Below, in pieces: positions 34,261-46,837 of a stretch of DNA of 64,000 nucleotides. Origin of the DNA: Jaltomata sinuosa (taxonomy: Eukaryota; Streptophyta; Magnoliopsida; Solanales; Solanaceae). How positions within the stretch are numbered: position 1 is the first letter of the stretch; every line of letters begins with the position of its first letter. A program made the translations under genes and the position numbers. The DNA is taken from positions 124,001 through 188,000 of the forward strand of contig QJPP01001716.1 of assembly GCA_003996215.1 (NCBI GenBank). Direction: 5' to 3'. The notes below the pieces were generated by a model. That model saw only the letters and a program-made list of their open reading frames with translations, made no database searches and was not told the DNA's origin.

Positions 34261-34983
34261 CGGACCACTGAAATTTTACCTTCTTCTGAGTCAATTGGGT
34301 CAAAGGGGAAGCAATGGAAGAAAATCCTTCCATAAACCTCCTGTAGTAACAAGCCAAACCCAAAAAGCTCCTAATATCAGACGGGGAAGTAGGTCTAGGC
34401 CAGTTCTTTACTGCCTCTATATTTTGAGAATCAACCAGGATACCATCTTTAGTCATAATATGACCCAGAAAAGAAACAGACTATATCCAAAACTCACACT
34501 TACTTAACTTAGCAAATAACTGCTGGTCCTTGAGGGTTCGCAACACAACTCTCAAATGGTACGCATGCTCCTCCTCACTACAAGAGTAGATGAGGATATC
34601 ATCAATGAAAACAATCACAAACATATCTAAATACTTCTTGAACACACGGTTCATCAAATCTATAAAAGTTGTAGGAGAATTTGTTAGACCAAAAGACATC
34701 ACAAAAAAATCATAATGACCATACTGAGTCCTGAAGGCTGTCTTCAGAATATCACACTCTCTAACACGAAGCTGATGATAACTAGATCTAAGGTCAATTT
34801 TAGAGAAGAAACTAGCACCCTGAAGCTGATCAAACAAGTCATCAATCCTAGGAATGGGATATTTATTCTTGATTGTGGCCTTGTTCAACTGACGGTAGTC
34901 AATACCCATTCTAAGAGAACCATCTTTCTTTCGAACAAATAAAACTGGGGCACCCCATGGAGAAATGCTAGGCCTGATGAAAC
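34184..34983 (-). pseudogene. Reverse transcriptase of Tekay copy 3, N-terminus lost at the inversion edge
   Basis: From the breakpoint: FVRKKDGSLRMGIDYRQLN, NKYPIPRIDDLFDQLQG, HYDFFVMSFGLTNSPTTF, then the catalytic VIVFIDDILIYS (about 34600), which is intact. The thumb RSFLGLACYYRRFMEGFSSI (34184-34456) follows. One stop separates the two open frames near 34480. About 41 codons of the PR-RT linker seen in copy 1 are missing at the edge. Confidence 0.8.
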
Positions 34984-36231
34984 CTTAAATTCATAGTTTC
35001 TTATTGCATAATTATGATTTGATTATGATTCCTTCATTGGTTTTAAAAGCCCAAGCTCTAAAGTTGACATCTAGCATGATTCCATTGAATTGCATATCTT
35101 CAAAATAAATTTGACATGATTAGATATCATGACCTTATGTATTTTATGGAATTGCATGCCCAATTCTTCAAGTATGAATTTAGAAAGGAAATGCATGATT
35201 TGAATTATGGCTATGTTAAGCCTTTAGATGTATGAGTTGAATTGCATGGCATTCAGATATGTCTTATTGCTTTTCAACAATTTTGACATTAGATATGCCA
35301 CCAGTTATGATCAGTTTTGGCATCATATATGCCCCAGTATTATATGAGCTTTAAGTATATTTTAGGAGTAGTATTTAGCACCGAGTTGGACTGGGTGAGA
35401 GTACCCTTAGTCCCAGAACTGCATGCCCCCGTAGGTTTACAAGTCCCCTCTGTTGGGCATCAGTTTTAGTGATCATGTACGCCACAATCATGCCTTTATA
35501 CCCTGGCAAGGTATATTGGGTCCTCTCGATGGGGCATACACATCAGATTCCACGTAGCTCACATGGTGTATGTCAGTTAGAGAACATCCCACAGAAATAG
35601 TTTATGCTTTAAAAATGTACTTGACTCTTATTCAGATTTCAGACTCTTATTTATGATCATGTTTCCAGCTTATGGTGTTTTATAGAGTCATTTGCATCCA
35701 GTTTTACTTTTAAAGTATGATTTCGATTGTTAAAGCATACTCAGCATGTTTTAAACTATTTATCATGTTCATGCATCGCTTATATACTCGGTACATTCTA
35801 TAGTACTGACGCATATCTTATGTTGCATCATTTGATGATGCAGATTCAGGAGTCCCTTCCCAGGCACGTGGCTAGAGCTTCTAGGCCACTCTATCTGTCA
35901 GTTGTTGGTGAGTCCTCTTAGGTCGAGGACTAGTCATGTTGTTAACTTGTGTTAGCTTTTCATTTTCGTACTTCGAGTTAGCTAAGGTCTTGTCCTAGCA
36001 ACTCTTTATGTCATAAGTAGAGGCTTTTTTGGCATAGACAATATTTGAATCTTTTTTTGGATCTTGTATGCCTATTTGACTTGATTATCCATTAATTCTA
36101 TTTCAACTTTACCTATTATGCTTCCCCTTATCTTTTGTTATGCTTGAGAATGCTATGACCAAGGGTTATCTTGGGACACTTGTGGTCCCAAGTCCTGTGT
36201 AACGTCTAGGGGTTAACCTTGGGACGTGACA
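34984..36231 (+). repeat. 3' LTR of Tekay copy 3, second part
   Basis: Matches 5' LTR from about 27965 to 29193, starting CTTAAATTCATAG and ending GACGTGACA. Together with the inverted 31136-32014 it makes one complete LTR. Confidence 0.9.
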
Positions 36232-36236
36232 GACCC

Positions 36237-36319
36237 TGACTCCCATTGGTTAATATAAATTTTATTTTGCTTAACAATCACCATTCCTCCATCTTGGAGA
36301 GTATATTTGAGCGTTATCA
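36237..36319 (+). repeat. 5' LTR of element B, last part
   Basis: Resumes with TGACTCCCATTGG, as at 54872 of the 3' LTR, and ends GAGCGTTATCA before the PBS. Confidence 0.88.
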
Positions 36320-36323
36320 AAAA

Positions 36324-36341
36324 TAGCGCCATTGCAGGGGA
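36324..36341 (+). other. Primer-binding site of element B (tRNA-Asp)
   Basis: TAGCGCCATTGCAGGGGA, the Asp-type site with a G-to-A change in its second base. Confidence 0.85.
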
Positions 36342-36445
36342 ATTGTGTTTGTATATCCTTTTTGATTGTGAATTGAAATCACCTTGTAGAGTGTTTATTC
36401 TTTTTATTTGGTTTGTTGTTTTTGTGTGTGTTGAGCAGGTAGCCC

Positions 36446-38834
36446 ATGAGCAAAGTGGGCCACAATGGAAGTGTCAACTGATTCATGGACGCAGCCAATG
36501 AACCCAAAATTCAAGGAGGAGTAGGTGCAATCTGCCTACCTCCTACGATTGGAAACACAGTGTTCCACATCACTAGGACTATGCTCCATCTACTACAAAT
36601 GAAAGGGATATTTGGAGAAGCAGCATATGAAGATGAAAATAGGCACATCTAAATCTTCGTGGAGACATGCCAATCTTTCATCTTCCAAAACATCCCCCAG
36701 GAATCTATTTGACTTGCCCTATTCCCCTTCTCTCTAACAGGGGAAGCCACAACGTGGTTGGAAGAACTACCAGATGGGTCAATCACCTCTTCGGCTGAGT
36801 TGGTAGAGGCTTTCACGAGAAGATTTTTTACTCCCTCAAGGATGATGTAGCTGAGGGATGATATAACCAACTTTTGCCAACTTCCTGATGAGCCTTTTCA
36901 CGAGGCATGGTTGAGGTTTAAAAAGAAACTATTGTTGTGTCCTAACCACGAATTGTCGAATGATATCCTTCAACAAAGCTTTTATATAGCTTTGAACTTA
37001 ATTAAAAAGTTTGTGGACAACAACCTAGGGGTTGGTACCTTCATGAACCAACAATTTGCTCTCGTCTTGGCCCTCTTGCAGAGAATAACCAACACTAACC
37101 AAGCTTGGCACACAAAGGAGGCTGATGTTCCTACCTCGGGAGTGACCACATCTATTTTGAGAAATGAGATGTTGAGAAAAGATAAAGAGAGGGATAAGAT
37201 GATGGCCAAAATGATGATACAAATTGACCTCTTGTATAAGCATATGATAGGGGCTGGAAGTGCTAAGATCGTGAATGTTGTGAGTACACTAGAGATTAAG
37301 GCTAGTGATAATGAGAAAATGACCATCATGGATGATAAACTTTGCTACTTTTCAGTGGGTTCTCATCCCAAGTATTATCGCACGAGGGATGAGAATCAAG
37401 ATTTGATTAAGGATAAGAAATAAGATAGAAATTGGAGGGACCATGACAGAGAGGGTGATAGATACAATCACTAGAGCTCAAATCCATATGTGCCTCTAAA
37501 TAAGTTGGATTCTTTATATCAACCCGCCACAAGCAATCCTAGTCACTCAAAGATAGAAGACATATTTTCCTCATTTTTGAAGAAGGTAGAAACTATAAAC
37601 ATCGGGGTTAGTGAGCTTAAAAGTGAAGTTTTAACACTTCATCAAATTGTGAGCTCTCATTCGGCTTCAATCAAGCATCTTAAGGCTCAAATGAACCATC
37701 TATCTACCTAAGTGAATCTGAGGATGAAGGGAACACTCCCTAGTGACACTACAACCAATCCTAAAAATGACGCTCATGTAATAGCTATTGTTACTAGAAG
37801 TGGAAGGACAAGTCGTGTAGTGAAAAAGCCCATTGTGGATGTTGTGGAGAAGCTGGCTGAGGTGGTGAAGAAGCCTAGATATTAATAATGATAAGGACGA
37901 GGCTGACTCTCCTCTCTAAGTGGCCATAGATATTGAGGAGGACACCCTTATTGCACAAAGTGTGCCAACCACACTACCTAAGGGACCTTCTCCATACCCT
38001 CAAAGGTTAAATAAGAAGAAGGAAGAGAACAAATTCAATATGTTTGTTGACATGTTTAGCAACCTTTTGATAAATATTCCTTTGGTTAAAGCCTTAATGC
38101 AAATGTTGGGGTATGCCAAATTCATGAAGGAGTTGCTCAAGAAAAAGAGGGTTATCGATGTGGGCACCGTTGAGATCTCACACAGTTGTAGAACTGTGAT
38201 GACAAGTAATGTTTCTACAAAATGGGAAGACCCTGGTGTATTCACTGTTCCTTGTACTATTGGGTTGTTTGTATTCCGTAAAGCCTTGTGTGACTTAGGG
38301 GAAAACATCAACTTCATGATCCTAGTGATCTTCAAGAAGATAGGATTGGGAGAGCCCAAACCTACTTCTATGAGACTACTCATGGTTAATCTGTCCATCA
38401 AGAGACCAGTAGAAATTCTATTTGATGTGTTAGTCAAGGTTTATAAGTTTATTCTCCTGGTCGACTTTGTGATTTTGGATTACGAAGTGGACATTGAGGT
38501 TTCCATCATATTGGGGCGACCATTGTTGGCTACGGGGAGAGCCTTAGCAGATGTTGAACTCGGAGAGCTCATGTTCCAAGTGGGAAGCGAGATAGTGGCA
38601 TTCAATGTTTGCCAACCCACAAAGCCTCTGTATGACTTGCGGGTAGTCTCGGTGATCAATGTTAAGGGAAATCTATATGATGCCCTTGAGGAGTTTGAAT
38701 TGGGAAAGATGCCCAAGTTTTAGGGGTTGACAAGGTGGCAATATGATGATGTGTTGAGGACGTTGATGGAGAAATTCCCATTCTTGGGGTGGGGCCATGC
38801 AAACTGGATTGGCATGTTATCCAATAATGACTAA
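36446..38834 (+). pseudogene. gag-protease ORF of element B, ending where RT should begin
   Basis: ATG 36446 (MSKVGHNGSVN). The gag core is legible: LPPTIGN, LALFPFSLTGEATTWLEELP, ITNFCQLPDEPFHEAWLRFK, DILQQSFYIALN. A coiled-coil-like tail follows (about 37570-37710), then a protease-type region (38220-38620: KALCDLGENINFMI, VSIILGRPLLATGRAL). The active-site DLGA is DLGE. After protease only about 35 codons remain (LTRWQYDDVLRTLMEKF, then a GW...IGM motif) before TAA 38832-38834. That tail aligns with element A just up to its RT entry. Several nonsense codons and a frameshift (37711-37920) are present. Confidence 0.8.
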
Positions 38835-39569
38835 GAGCCAAGACGTAAAATCAAATGCATCTTGCTAGGAAACCCAAGTTTTTTTACTTTGTTTTTAGTT
38901 ACCTTTTGTAGTTATTGGTTTGTTTTAGGAATGCATGGAGAGGAATAATGACAAAGTGGAAAAATGAGACAAAAAAGGGATGTGCAGATAGTCGTACAGT
39001 TCTCACGAGCTGTTGTGTGCATCACACAGGCCACCGCATACCAAAGCAGTGAACTAAAGGAAAAATGGAAGTTGAAGGTGATGTGTGCTAGGTTGTGCAT
39101 TTCGCATGAGTCCTTGTGCGCATCACACCTCCATCGCACACCATAATAGAAAGCTAGGCTAAGTTTGGGCAAGAACAGTATAGTGTAAAATGACATGTGG
39201 TCCGCACAATGGCTTGTGTGAATCACACGTCATGGTGCACCCAGGTAAGTTTTAAAATTTTGTTGACCTACTCGTTGATCGACCTGACCCGGAGACCGAC
39301 CCGGTTACTTTTCTTCTTTTTTTCTCTTTTAAAACTGCCACCTTTACCTCTTTTCTTCCATATTCTTCCAAACTTCCATAACTTTTCACCTAAAATCCTT
39401 CACAAATCCTTCAAACTCTCCCAAAATATTCTTCTCGTCACACCCATACCTCTCCGCTGCCGCAACACCTGTCATCGCCGCCGTCATCTCTGGGCAAAAT
39501 CATGGGTCTCCATTGTTGCACCTTGAAAAGCTTCAATTTTTGCCTCCCTTCTCCTAATCTTCACTTATG
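38835..39569 (+). promoter_or_regulatory. Post-pol non-coding DNA and candidate leader of the env-like ORF, element B
   Basis: Directly after the gag-protease stop comes sequence also found after the same stop in element C (AAATCAA then GGAATGCATGGA). A GTGCG/CGCAC palindrome cluster lies at 38990-39240. The stretch GACCTACTCGTTGATCGACC (39264) is followed by a T/C-rich region (39300-39480) and a candidate splice donor ATG/GTAAGT at 39570. Element C has an equivalent GACCTACTCATTGACC near 56935. Confidence 0.45.
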
Positions 39570-40656
39570 GTAAGTTCCCTGATGTTAAATAAAAGTTTTT
39601 ATATTGATTGGGAACTCATATTGTGAAGCATGCTTTGTAGAATTGCTATGTTGATTTTTGGTGAGATTCGAAATTTTTGGGTCCCCAATTTTGGGTTGTA
39701 TTGATGATTTTTGCTTTTGATCAACTTGGTAGAACTTTATATTGTTAGAATGCACGTTGATTGTAGGAATTTTTAGCCTTAAAAATCTATATTTAGGGTG
39801 AAGTCTGAGTAACCCACTTATGATTGGTGCATGATTTGGCCCTATGATAGATTGGGTTACGTCATTCTTAAGGGCAAATCGTCATCTTCGTGAGGTTTTG
39901 GTTGAAAATTGATGTTTGCGTCTAAAATTTGTTACTACTCTTATGGCCATGTTCTATGTTGAATATGATATTGGGTGTATAATCTTGTGTGGGGAGGTAG
40001 AAATTGTTGAATACTATGCCTAATTGTGAACAATTGAAGGCTTATTGTTCCCAATGATAGACGGGATAACGTCCTTCTTAAGGGAATGCGTTAAGTTCTT
40101 CTTTTGTTTGCTAGTTGTGTTGATGGAATTCCGAGGAAGTCTGAGTACCTGGACGAGTTGGTGGTCTTAATATATTTTGCCCCCTTTGTTAATTGCTGGT
40201 TTTTTGCTTGGTGCCTAGTGCTTAAATCAAATCTTGCTCTACGGATCACATGCGTAATTCACAAGAACACAAGGAACCAAAAATTCCAACTGTTTCCTTG
40301 TGTGTTTCGCATGTGACATTAAGATCTTGATGTGCAAAATGCACAAGGCATCACACCTTGTGAAAAATAGTTGCAGTTCACTATTTATAGGGGCAAAGCA
40401 TGGTGCGATGCGCACTCTGGCTGGTGCGGTCTGCACCAGCTTCACACCTCAGTGCAAAAACCCTTGTAGGTTTCTGGTAGCTCGTGCGAAATCACGTGTG
40501 ACATGCACTATGACTGGGGAAATTCGCACGTGGTCCGCATAAGCCATCAATTATCTATTTTGTTTTTCTACTTCTTTGCACTCCATCTTTTTAGTTATTA
40601 CCTTCTTTTAGACTGTACAGAGATACCTGGTCCCTGTTGCTAACCTCCAGTTGCAG
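39570..40656 (+). other. Candidate intron before the env-like ORF, element B
   Basis: Donor GTAAGT at 39570, branch-point consensus CTAAC inside TTGCTAACC (about 40637-40644), C-rich run, acceptor TTGCAG ending at 40656. The ORF ATG is four bases later. A palindrome cluster lies within it (40310-40530). Confidence 0.55.
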
Positions 40657-40660
40657 GAAT

Positions 40661-41529
40661 ATGCCTCCCAATAGCGTCACCAAAAGAGGCAAGCTACAAA
40701 TCACACTTCAAAATCCATTAATGTGGGCTTGCCTGTATAAGATGAGGGTCCTACGGAATTAGAAATCCGATTTGGCCTTTAGGGGATGGAGGCATACTAT
40801 CTGAAATTTTGGGGAAAATGATCATTTTTGGATGAAAAGGGGGTTGAGGTGGAAGAATTTGAAGCAGAGTTTCCAAAAATACCCAAACAATTCCGTAAAA
40901 GAGCCTTGGAACACTTTGCAACACTCTAGGCCCATATTTCCCTGAGTTGGTATGGGAGTTTTATGCATCATATCGGGCTAGACAATACATTTGAAACATA
41001 AGGGGCCAGCACACAATATACCATGCCTTGATTTAGTGTTAGTGGAAGGCAAGGAGACAGACATCACCCCAGAAGCCATCCATTTTGCCATATGGGATGA
41101 TGAGCCAATTCTTCAGTCAAGATATATGGAGAGTGTAGCTACAAAGGAAGACCAATATGAGTGGTTTTCTAGTGTCATCGCAGAATAAACCCCTTTTTGG
41201 TCCATCTATAAAGGACCCATCTGTCGATCAAATCTTAAGTTTCAAGCTCGAATGTGGTTGGACTTTGTATGCACACGGCTTATCCTAACTAGTCACACCA
41301 CCAACGTGACTATAGAGGTGGCCATTCTCATTGCATACATCATGTTTATATTTTGACTGCGTGAAAGGGAAATCATTGTCGAACAAATCAAGTAGAGAGC
41401 TAGACACGAGTCCACCTTCATGGCCTTTCCTATACTCATATCACTCCTTTTTTTTAGGTACACTGCCCTATGTTTCATTCAGTAGACAAGACTAGTCAAG
41501 CTACTGGCATGGTCTGCTTGGACACAAGG
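40661..41529 (+). pseudogene. env-like ORF of element B, N-terminal part
   Basis: ATG 40661 starts MPPNSVTKRGK. Recognisable family blocks are EFEAEFPKIPKQF, LVWEFYASYRAR (about 40950) and, after several stops and frame changes, WSIYKGPICR, LKFQARMWLDFVC and VAILIAYIM (about 41200-41340). These match the plant proteins annotated as Athila env-like or plant transposon protein. Tekay copy 2 interrupts it after 41529; the C-terminal coil continues at 50631. Function unknown. Confidence 0.65.
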
Positions 41530-43548
41530 TGTCACGGCCCGAGGCTACCCCCTAGACGTAACATGGGACCTGGGACCACAGGTGTCCCAAGCTAACCCTT
41601 AATCATAGCATACTCAGTCATTCATAAGCAAACATACCGGAAGCATGAATAGAAAATGAGGCAACCCAATCCATAAATCATAAGTCACGATGAAACATAG
41701 TTCGAAAGAGAATCTCGAATATTGTCTATGTCTGAAAAGCCTCTACACATGACATAAGGAGTTGCTAGAACAAGACCCTAGCTAACTCGAAGTACAAAAG
41801 TAAGCAGCCATAAACGAACTAGGATCATAACTAGCCCTCAAACTATAAGGACTCACCAACACTGACTGGAAATGGCTTGCGGTCTCTAGCCACGTGCCTG
41901 AGGGAGGGAACCTGAATCTGCATCATCAAGAGGATGCATCACAAAATATGAGTCAGTACTATAGGATATACCGAGTATGTGAGATATGAATGATCATGAT
42001 AAACACATGCTTAAAATGAGCTCATTCGTAAAAGTAGCATAAGTAAATATCAAGATATAAGACATAAAACATGAAGTAAAGTCAATATTCAAAGTAGAGT
42101 ATCATATAACTTCATAGCTTGAAAATAACCATGTGGGAGTTTCTCTTAACCGACATAAACCATGTTGAGCTGCATAGAGTCTAGTGTCATACACCCATAC
42201 TGAAAAAGGTTGTCCTAACCGTCCAAGGTTAGAACCATGTTATAAGGATCCTTTCATAAGCCACGGAGGGCAACTTATGGTGGCAACATAGTTTTGGACT
42301 TGGGTTAACTAGAACCCTCATCGCTCAGTGCTAAATACTACTCCCAAAACATATATAACATAAGGTTCACATACATGTGACATATCTAGATATCAAAGCT
42401 TGTTCATAAATGTGTTCATAACCCAGATCTTTATACTACTCACGAACCTTAGTTAGTAAAATGATTCAAGAGAATTGATGGTACATCGGGTGTCTTGTCT
42501 TGCATAATAATTCATAACTTGAAAACTTGCATGACTCTAGTTCAGTTTCATAATAACATATATTTTCATAGAACATAGGAACTAGGCATGCACTTGCTTA
42601 AAACTCATGAAAACATGCTATCAAATACCCAATTTACTGAAATCAATTCATGCATGTAGAATTTGTCATAATTAGCCTTCAATTCATGAAATAGGAGTTC
42701 AAATGTAAAAACCCATGAAAAATCATGTAATTTAATGGTAATTTCATAATAAAATCACGAGAAGACAATTTATAGCAAAACTGATAAGAATTTGAGTAAG
42801 AACCCTAATTTAAAAGTTCATGAAATCAAATAGAATTTGGGGTTTTGGGCATAAGGATGTAAGGAATCCCTTATTGAATACCCACATACCTTGATTGAAG
42901 CTAACCCAACTGAATTTGAAAAGAAAAGAAGGCTTGAACTTCGAGCTTGAGACTTGAAGCTTGAAGGAGTTCTTTTCCCAATTTGGTAGATGAATAAGGG
43001 ATAATGAGAGTCTTAGGCTAAATGGGGTAGAAACCTTACTAAAAGTGGACAAAACGACCTCACTTAGGAGTTAAAAGGGTGGATAATTATAGAAATACCC
43101 CTAGGATTTAATTAGAGAAAAACTATTAAAAACCTCAGCTTTAGGTTCTACGGGTCCCTTCCATGAGCTGTAGAAGTAATCGCGGTTCGTGGACTAGGCT
43201 CGTGGTTCCTGAGCCAAAATTCAAGCTGTAGATGAGTTCCTATGACTCAACAGGATGACCCGTAGAAACTTCTATGAGTCATGGAATCCACTCATGGTTC
43301 CCGGGAACTTGACTACTCTCTGTCTGATTTCCACGGGTTAGTTCCATGACTCGTGTAAATTTCCACACCTCGTGAAACTGACTCATGGTTCTCAAACCTG
43401 AGGGTGGTCTACAGGAAAGAAATCAAGAGTCCTTTCCACAACTTATGGAACCACCCATGGCTCATGGACTAGACCCGTGATCCCTGGAAGTTCTAATTTT
43501 CAGCAAGTTTCTGTGTTTAAAAACTGGATCGAATTCTGGTGTTTTACA
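41530..43548 (-). repeat. Left (3') LTR of Tekay copy 2
   Basis: From TGTCACGGCCCGAGG to GTTTTACA; palindrome-rich block at 43130-43480. Confidence 0.92.
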
Positions 43549-43565
43549 ATATCTCCCCCTTGGAA
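43549..43565 (-). other. Polypurine tract of Tekay copy 2
   Basis: Minus strand CCAAGGGGGAGATAT next to the 3' LTR. Confidence 0.8.
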
Positions 43566-43765
43566 TCATTCATCCTCAAATGAAGACTAAGCGAGGAAAC
43601 TTGGAGAGAAAACATACCAACCAGACAACAACATATGGAAACCAAGTTAAAAATATGAAAACTAAACTTTTCAACGTAAAACATGATAAAACTAATCTTC
43701 GAAAGACATGAATGCATGATAGGATCACAATAGGAACCGATGGAATAGAATCAGAGGGACATACT

Positions 43766-45300
43766 AAGGAGGAAACTATTATCTCAAGTTGAAACTGAAT
43801 CGAGAGGAAAGAGATGAGGATACTTGGCTTTCATGGCTGCTTCTGCTTCCCAAGTAGCTCCCTCAACAAGCTGATTCCTCCAAAGGACCTTCACCGAAGT
43901 GACTTCCTAGTTTCTCAACCTCTGAATCTGATGATCAAGAATCTCTACGGGAACTTCTTTATAAGTAAGGTTATTCTTCACACTCACATCTTCAAAAGGG
44001 ACAATCAAGGTTGGATCACCAACACACTTCTCCAACATAGAAACATGGAAAATCGAATGAACCGCTTCTAAATCTGTTGGAAAATCCAACTCATACGCAG
44101 TACTACCAACTCTCCTCAGAATCCTATAAGGACCTACATAGCGGGGACTAAGCTTCCATTTCTTGCCAAACCTCATCACGCCCTTCATGGGTGACACTTT
44201 CAGAAATATCCAATCATCAACCTCAAACTCCAACTCCCTTCTCCTCACATCTGCATATGATTTCTGTCGACTATGAGTGGTCTTCAATATTTCCCTAATA
44301 AGTTGAACCTTCTCCATAGTCTCATGAACCGAATCTGGAGCGATCAAAGACGCTTCACCTATGTCAAACCAACCAATAGGAGACCTACACCTCTGCCCAT
44401 AAAGTGCCTCATAGGGAGCCATCTGGATGCTAGAATGGAAGTTGTTGTTGTAGGCAAACTCGATAAGAGGTAAGTGATCATCCCAATTACCTTTGAGATC
44501 AATCACACAAGCCCTCTACATATCCTCCAATGTCTGAATAGTACACTCTTCCTGGCTATCCGTCTGAGGGTGAAGAGCTTTGCTAAGCTTCACTTGAGTA
44601 CCAAAACCTTTCTGAAATGATTTCAAAAACTGGGATGTAAACTGAGTACCCCTATCTAAAATGATCGACAATAGAACACCATGCAATCTATCTATCTCAC
44701 GAATGTAGTGTCTGGCATAATCATTTGCTGAATCCATAGTCTTAACAGCCAAAAAGTGGGATGACTTAGTCATCCAGTCGACAATGACCCAAATCAAATC
44801 ATATTGCCTTCGAGTATGAGGCAAACCAATAATGAAATCCATATTGATTTCTTCCCACTTCCAAGTAGGAAGATCAATATCCTGAGTCATACCACCCGGT
44901 CGCTGGTGCTCTACCTTCACTTGTTGACAATTGGGACACTTAGCCACGAAACTTTCTATATTCCTCTTCATGTTATTCCACCAATAGACTTCTCGTAGAT
45001 CATGGTACATCTTGGTGGCACCGGGGTGAATAGAATATCTGGATCATGAGCCTCTGTCAAAATCTGTTGTCTCAACCCATCTATGTCAGGAACGCACAAT
45101 CGACCTTGATATCAAAGCACACCATCTCCCCCTTGGGAGAAAACCTTTACCCTTTGCTGATGGACTGCACCTTCAACTTGTGCAAAATAGGATCAATGTC
45201 TTGCTTTTCTTTCACTTATGCTATCAAGGATGATTCAGACCCATTCTGAACAACAACACCACCTTCTGTCGAGTCCATAAGGTGAACTCCCATTCGAGCC
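43766..45300 (-). pseudogene. Integrase with chromodomain, Tekay copy 2
   Basis: Zinc-binding part with CPNC (about 44930), core with INMDFIIGLP, LDRGTQFTSQF (second Asp kept) and SQEECTIQTL (Glu kept). A TAG at about 44513 follows. The frame then continues through LIEFAYNNNFHSSIQMAPYE, KLSPRYVGPYRILRRVG and the chromodomain start LDHQIQRLRN, where a second stop (near 43915) precedes the chromodomain body. Copy 2 keeps all three catalytic acidic residues but is broken by nonsense codons. Confidence 0.85.
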
Positions 45301-45770
45301 AGTCGATGAACATCCCTGGCTAATTCCTTCTCTCCATCTTCAACTAAAGACACACTACCCATGGATAATCACTAAGTGCATTCACCACAGCATTGGCCTT
45401 ACCTGTATGGTAAATCACACTCATATCATAATCTTTAAGAAGCTCAAGCCCTCTTCTTTGACAAAGATTCAATTCCATCTGAGTGAACACATACTGAAGA
45501 CTCTTATGATCGGTGAATACATCCACATGGACACTATACAAGTAGTGTCTCCAAATCTTCAAAGCAAACACCATGGCTGCTAACTCAAAATAATGAGTAG
45601 GGTAGTTCTTCTCATGAATCTTAAGTTATCTCGAGGCATAAGCAATCACCTTACCACACTGCATCAACACATAACCCAAACCAATCCTAGAATCATCACA
45701 ATACATAACAAAGTCATCTAGGCGCTCAGGTAGAGCCAACACTGGAGCTATGGTCAATCTAGTCTTCAAT
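45301..45770 (-). pseudogene. RNase H of Tekay copy 2
   Basis: VMYCDDSRIGLGYVLMQ (about 45720), VHVDVFTDHKSLQYVFTQ (45500-45540), GKANAVVNALSDYPW (about 45370-45410). A stop and a frame change lie near 45600-45630. Confidence 0.8.
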
Positions 45771-46640
45771 TCCTGAAAGTTCTTCTCATACAAATCAGAC
45801 CACTGAAATTTTACCTTCTTCTGAGTCAATTGAGTCAAAGGCCCAGCAATAGAAGAAAATCCCTCCACAAATCTTCTATAGTAACCAGCCAAACCTAAAA
45901 AGCTCCTAATATCAGACGGGGAAGTGGGTCTAGGCCAGTTCTTTACCGCCTCAATCTTCTGAGAATCAACCCGAATACCATCTCTAGACACAATATGACC
46001 CAAAAAAAGCAACAGACTGCATACAAAACTCACACTTGCTGAACTTAGCAAATAATTGTTGATCCTTAAAAGTTTGCAACCTAACTCTCAAATGGCCCAT
46101 ATGATTCTTCTCACTCCGAGAATAGATAAGAATATCATCAATGAAAACTATCACAAACATATCCAGATACTGTTTGAACACACGGTTTATCAAATCCATA
46201 AAAGCTGCAGGAGAATTTGTTAGACCGAAAGACATAACCACAAATTCATAATGACCATACCAAGTTCTAAAGGTTGTCTTTGGAATGTCACACTCTCGGA
46301 CACGAAGATAATGATAACCGGATCTAAGGTCGATCTTGGAGAAGAAACTAGCACCCTAAAGCTGATCGAACAAGTCATCAATCCTAGGAATGGGATACGT
46401 ATTCTTGATTGTGACCTTGTTCAACTGTCGGTAGTCGATACACATTCTAAGGGAACCATCTTTCTTCTGCATGAATAAGACTAGAGAACCCCATGGAAAT
46501 ATGTTGGGTCAAATAAAACCCTTATCAAAGAGGTCTTTCAACTTGTCATTCAATTCCTTAAGCTCCGCGGGAGCCATTCTATAGGGAGAAATAGAAATAG
46601 GATTTGTATCTGGAAGAGATCTATCCTAAAGTCGATCTCT
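45771..46640 (-). pseudogene. Reverse transcriptase of Tekay copy 2
   Basis: The order and motifs match copy 3: a YRQLNKVTIKN segment near 46420, MSFGLTNSPAAFMDL, the intact catalytic VFIDDILIYS (about 46130) and RSFLGLAGYYRRFVEG (about 45880). Frame changes occur near 46020 and 46250. In active-site terms this is the least damaged RT in the window together with copy 3. Confidence 0.82.
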
Positions 46641-46837
46641 CATTCGAGAGGGACTCTGGGAAAATCATCGAGAAAGACTTCTGGGAACTTATTCACAACA
46701 GGAACAAACTTAAGGGATGGGGTTTTGGACTCCGAGTCCATAACCCAAACTATATGATAAACATAACCCTTAGAAATTATCTTCCTAACTTTAAGATAAG
46801 ATATGAAATGACCTTTCGAGGATGAGGGACTACCTTG

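Larger units (their letters stand above)
26678..36231 (+). mobile_element. Tekay/Del-type chromovirus, copy 3 (plus), with internal inversion
   Basis: Outer ends TGTAACACC and GACGTGACA are flanked by GACCT (26673-26677) and GACCC (36232-36236). Plus-strand parts: 5' LTR, PBS, gag, protease. At about 31136 the sequence switches strand: 31136-34983 holds the first half of an LTR, the polypurine tract, chromodomain, integrase, RNase H and RT, all on the minus strand. From 34984 the second half of the 3' LTR resumes on the plus strand. One inversion with a loss of about 120 bases explains everything. Confidence 0.88.

Noticed and set aside
35000..36231. A separate solo LTR to the right of the minus-strand pol of Tekay copy 3
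   Set aside because: It begins exactly where the inverted LTR half at 31136-32014 leaves off, so both are one LTR split by the inversion.
36982..38716. Minus-strand ORFs of 70-145 codons under the gag-protease of element B
   Set aside because: Shadows of the plus-strand gag-protease, which has clear family motifs in its own frame.
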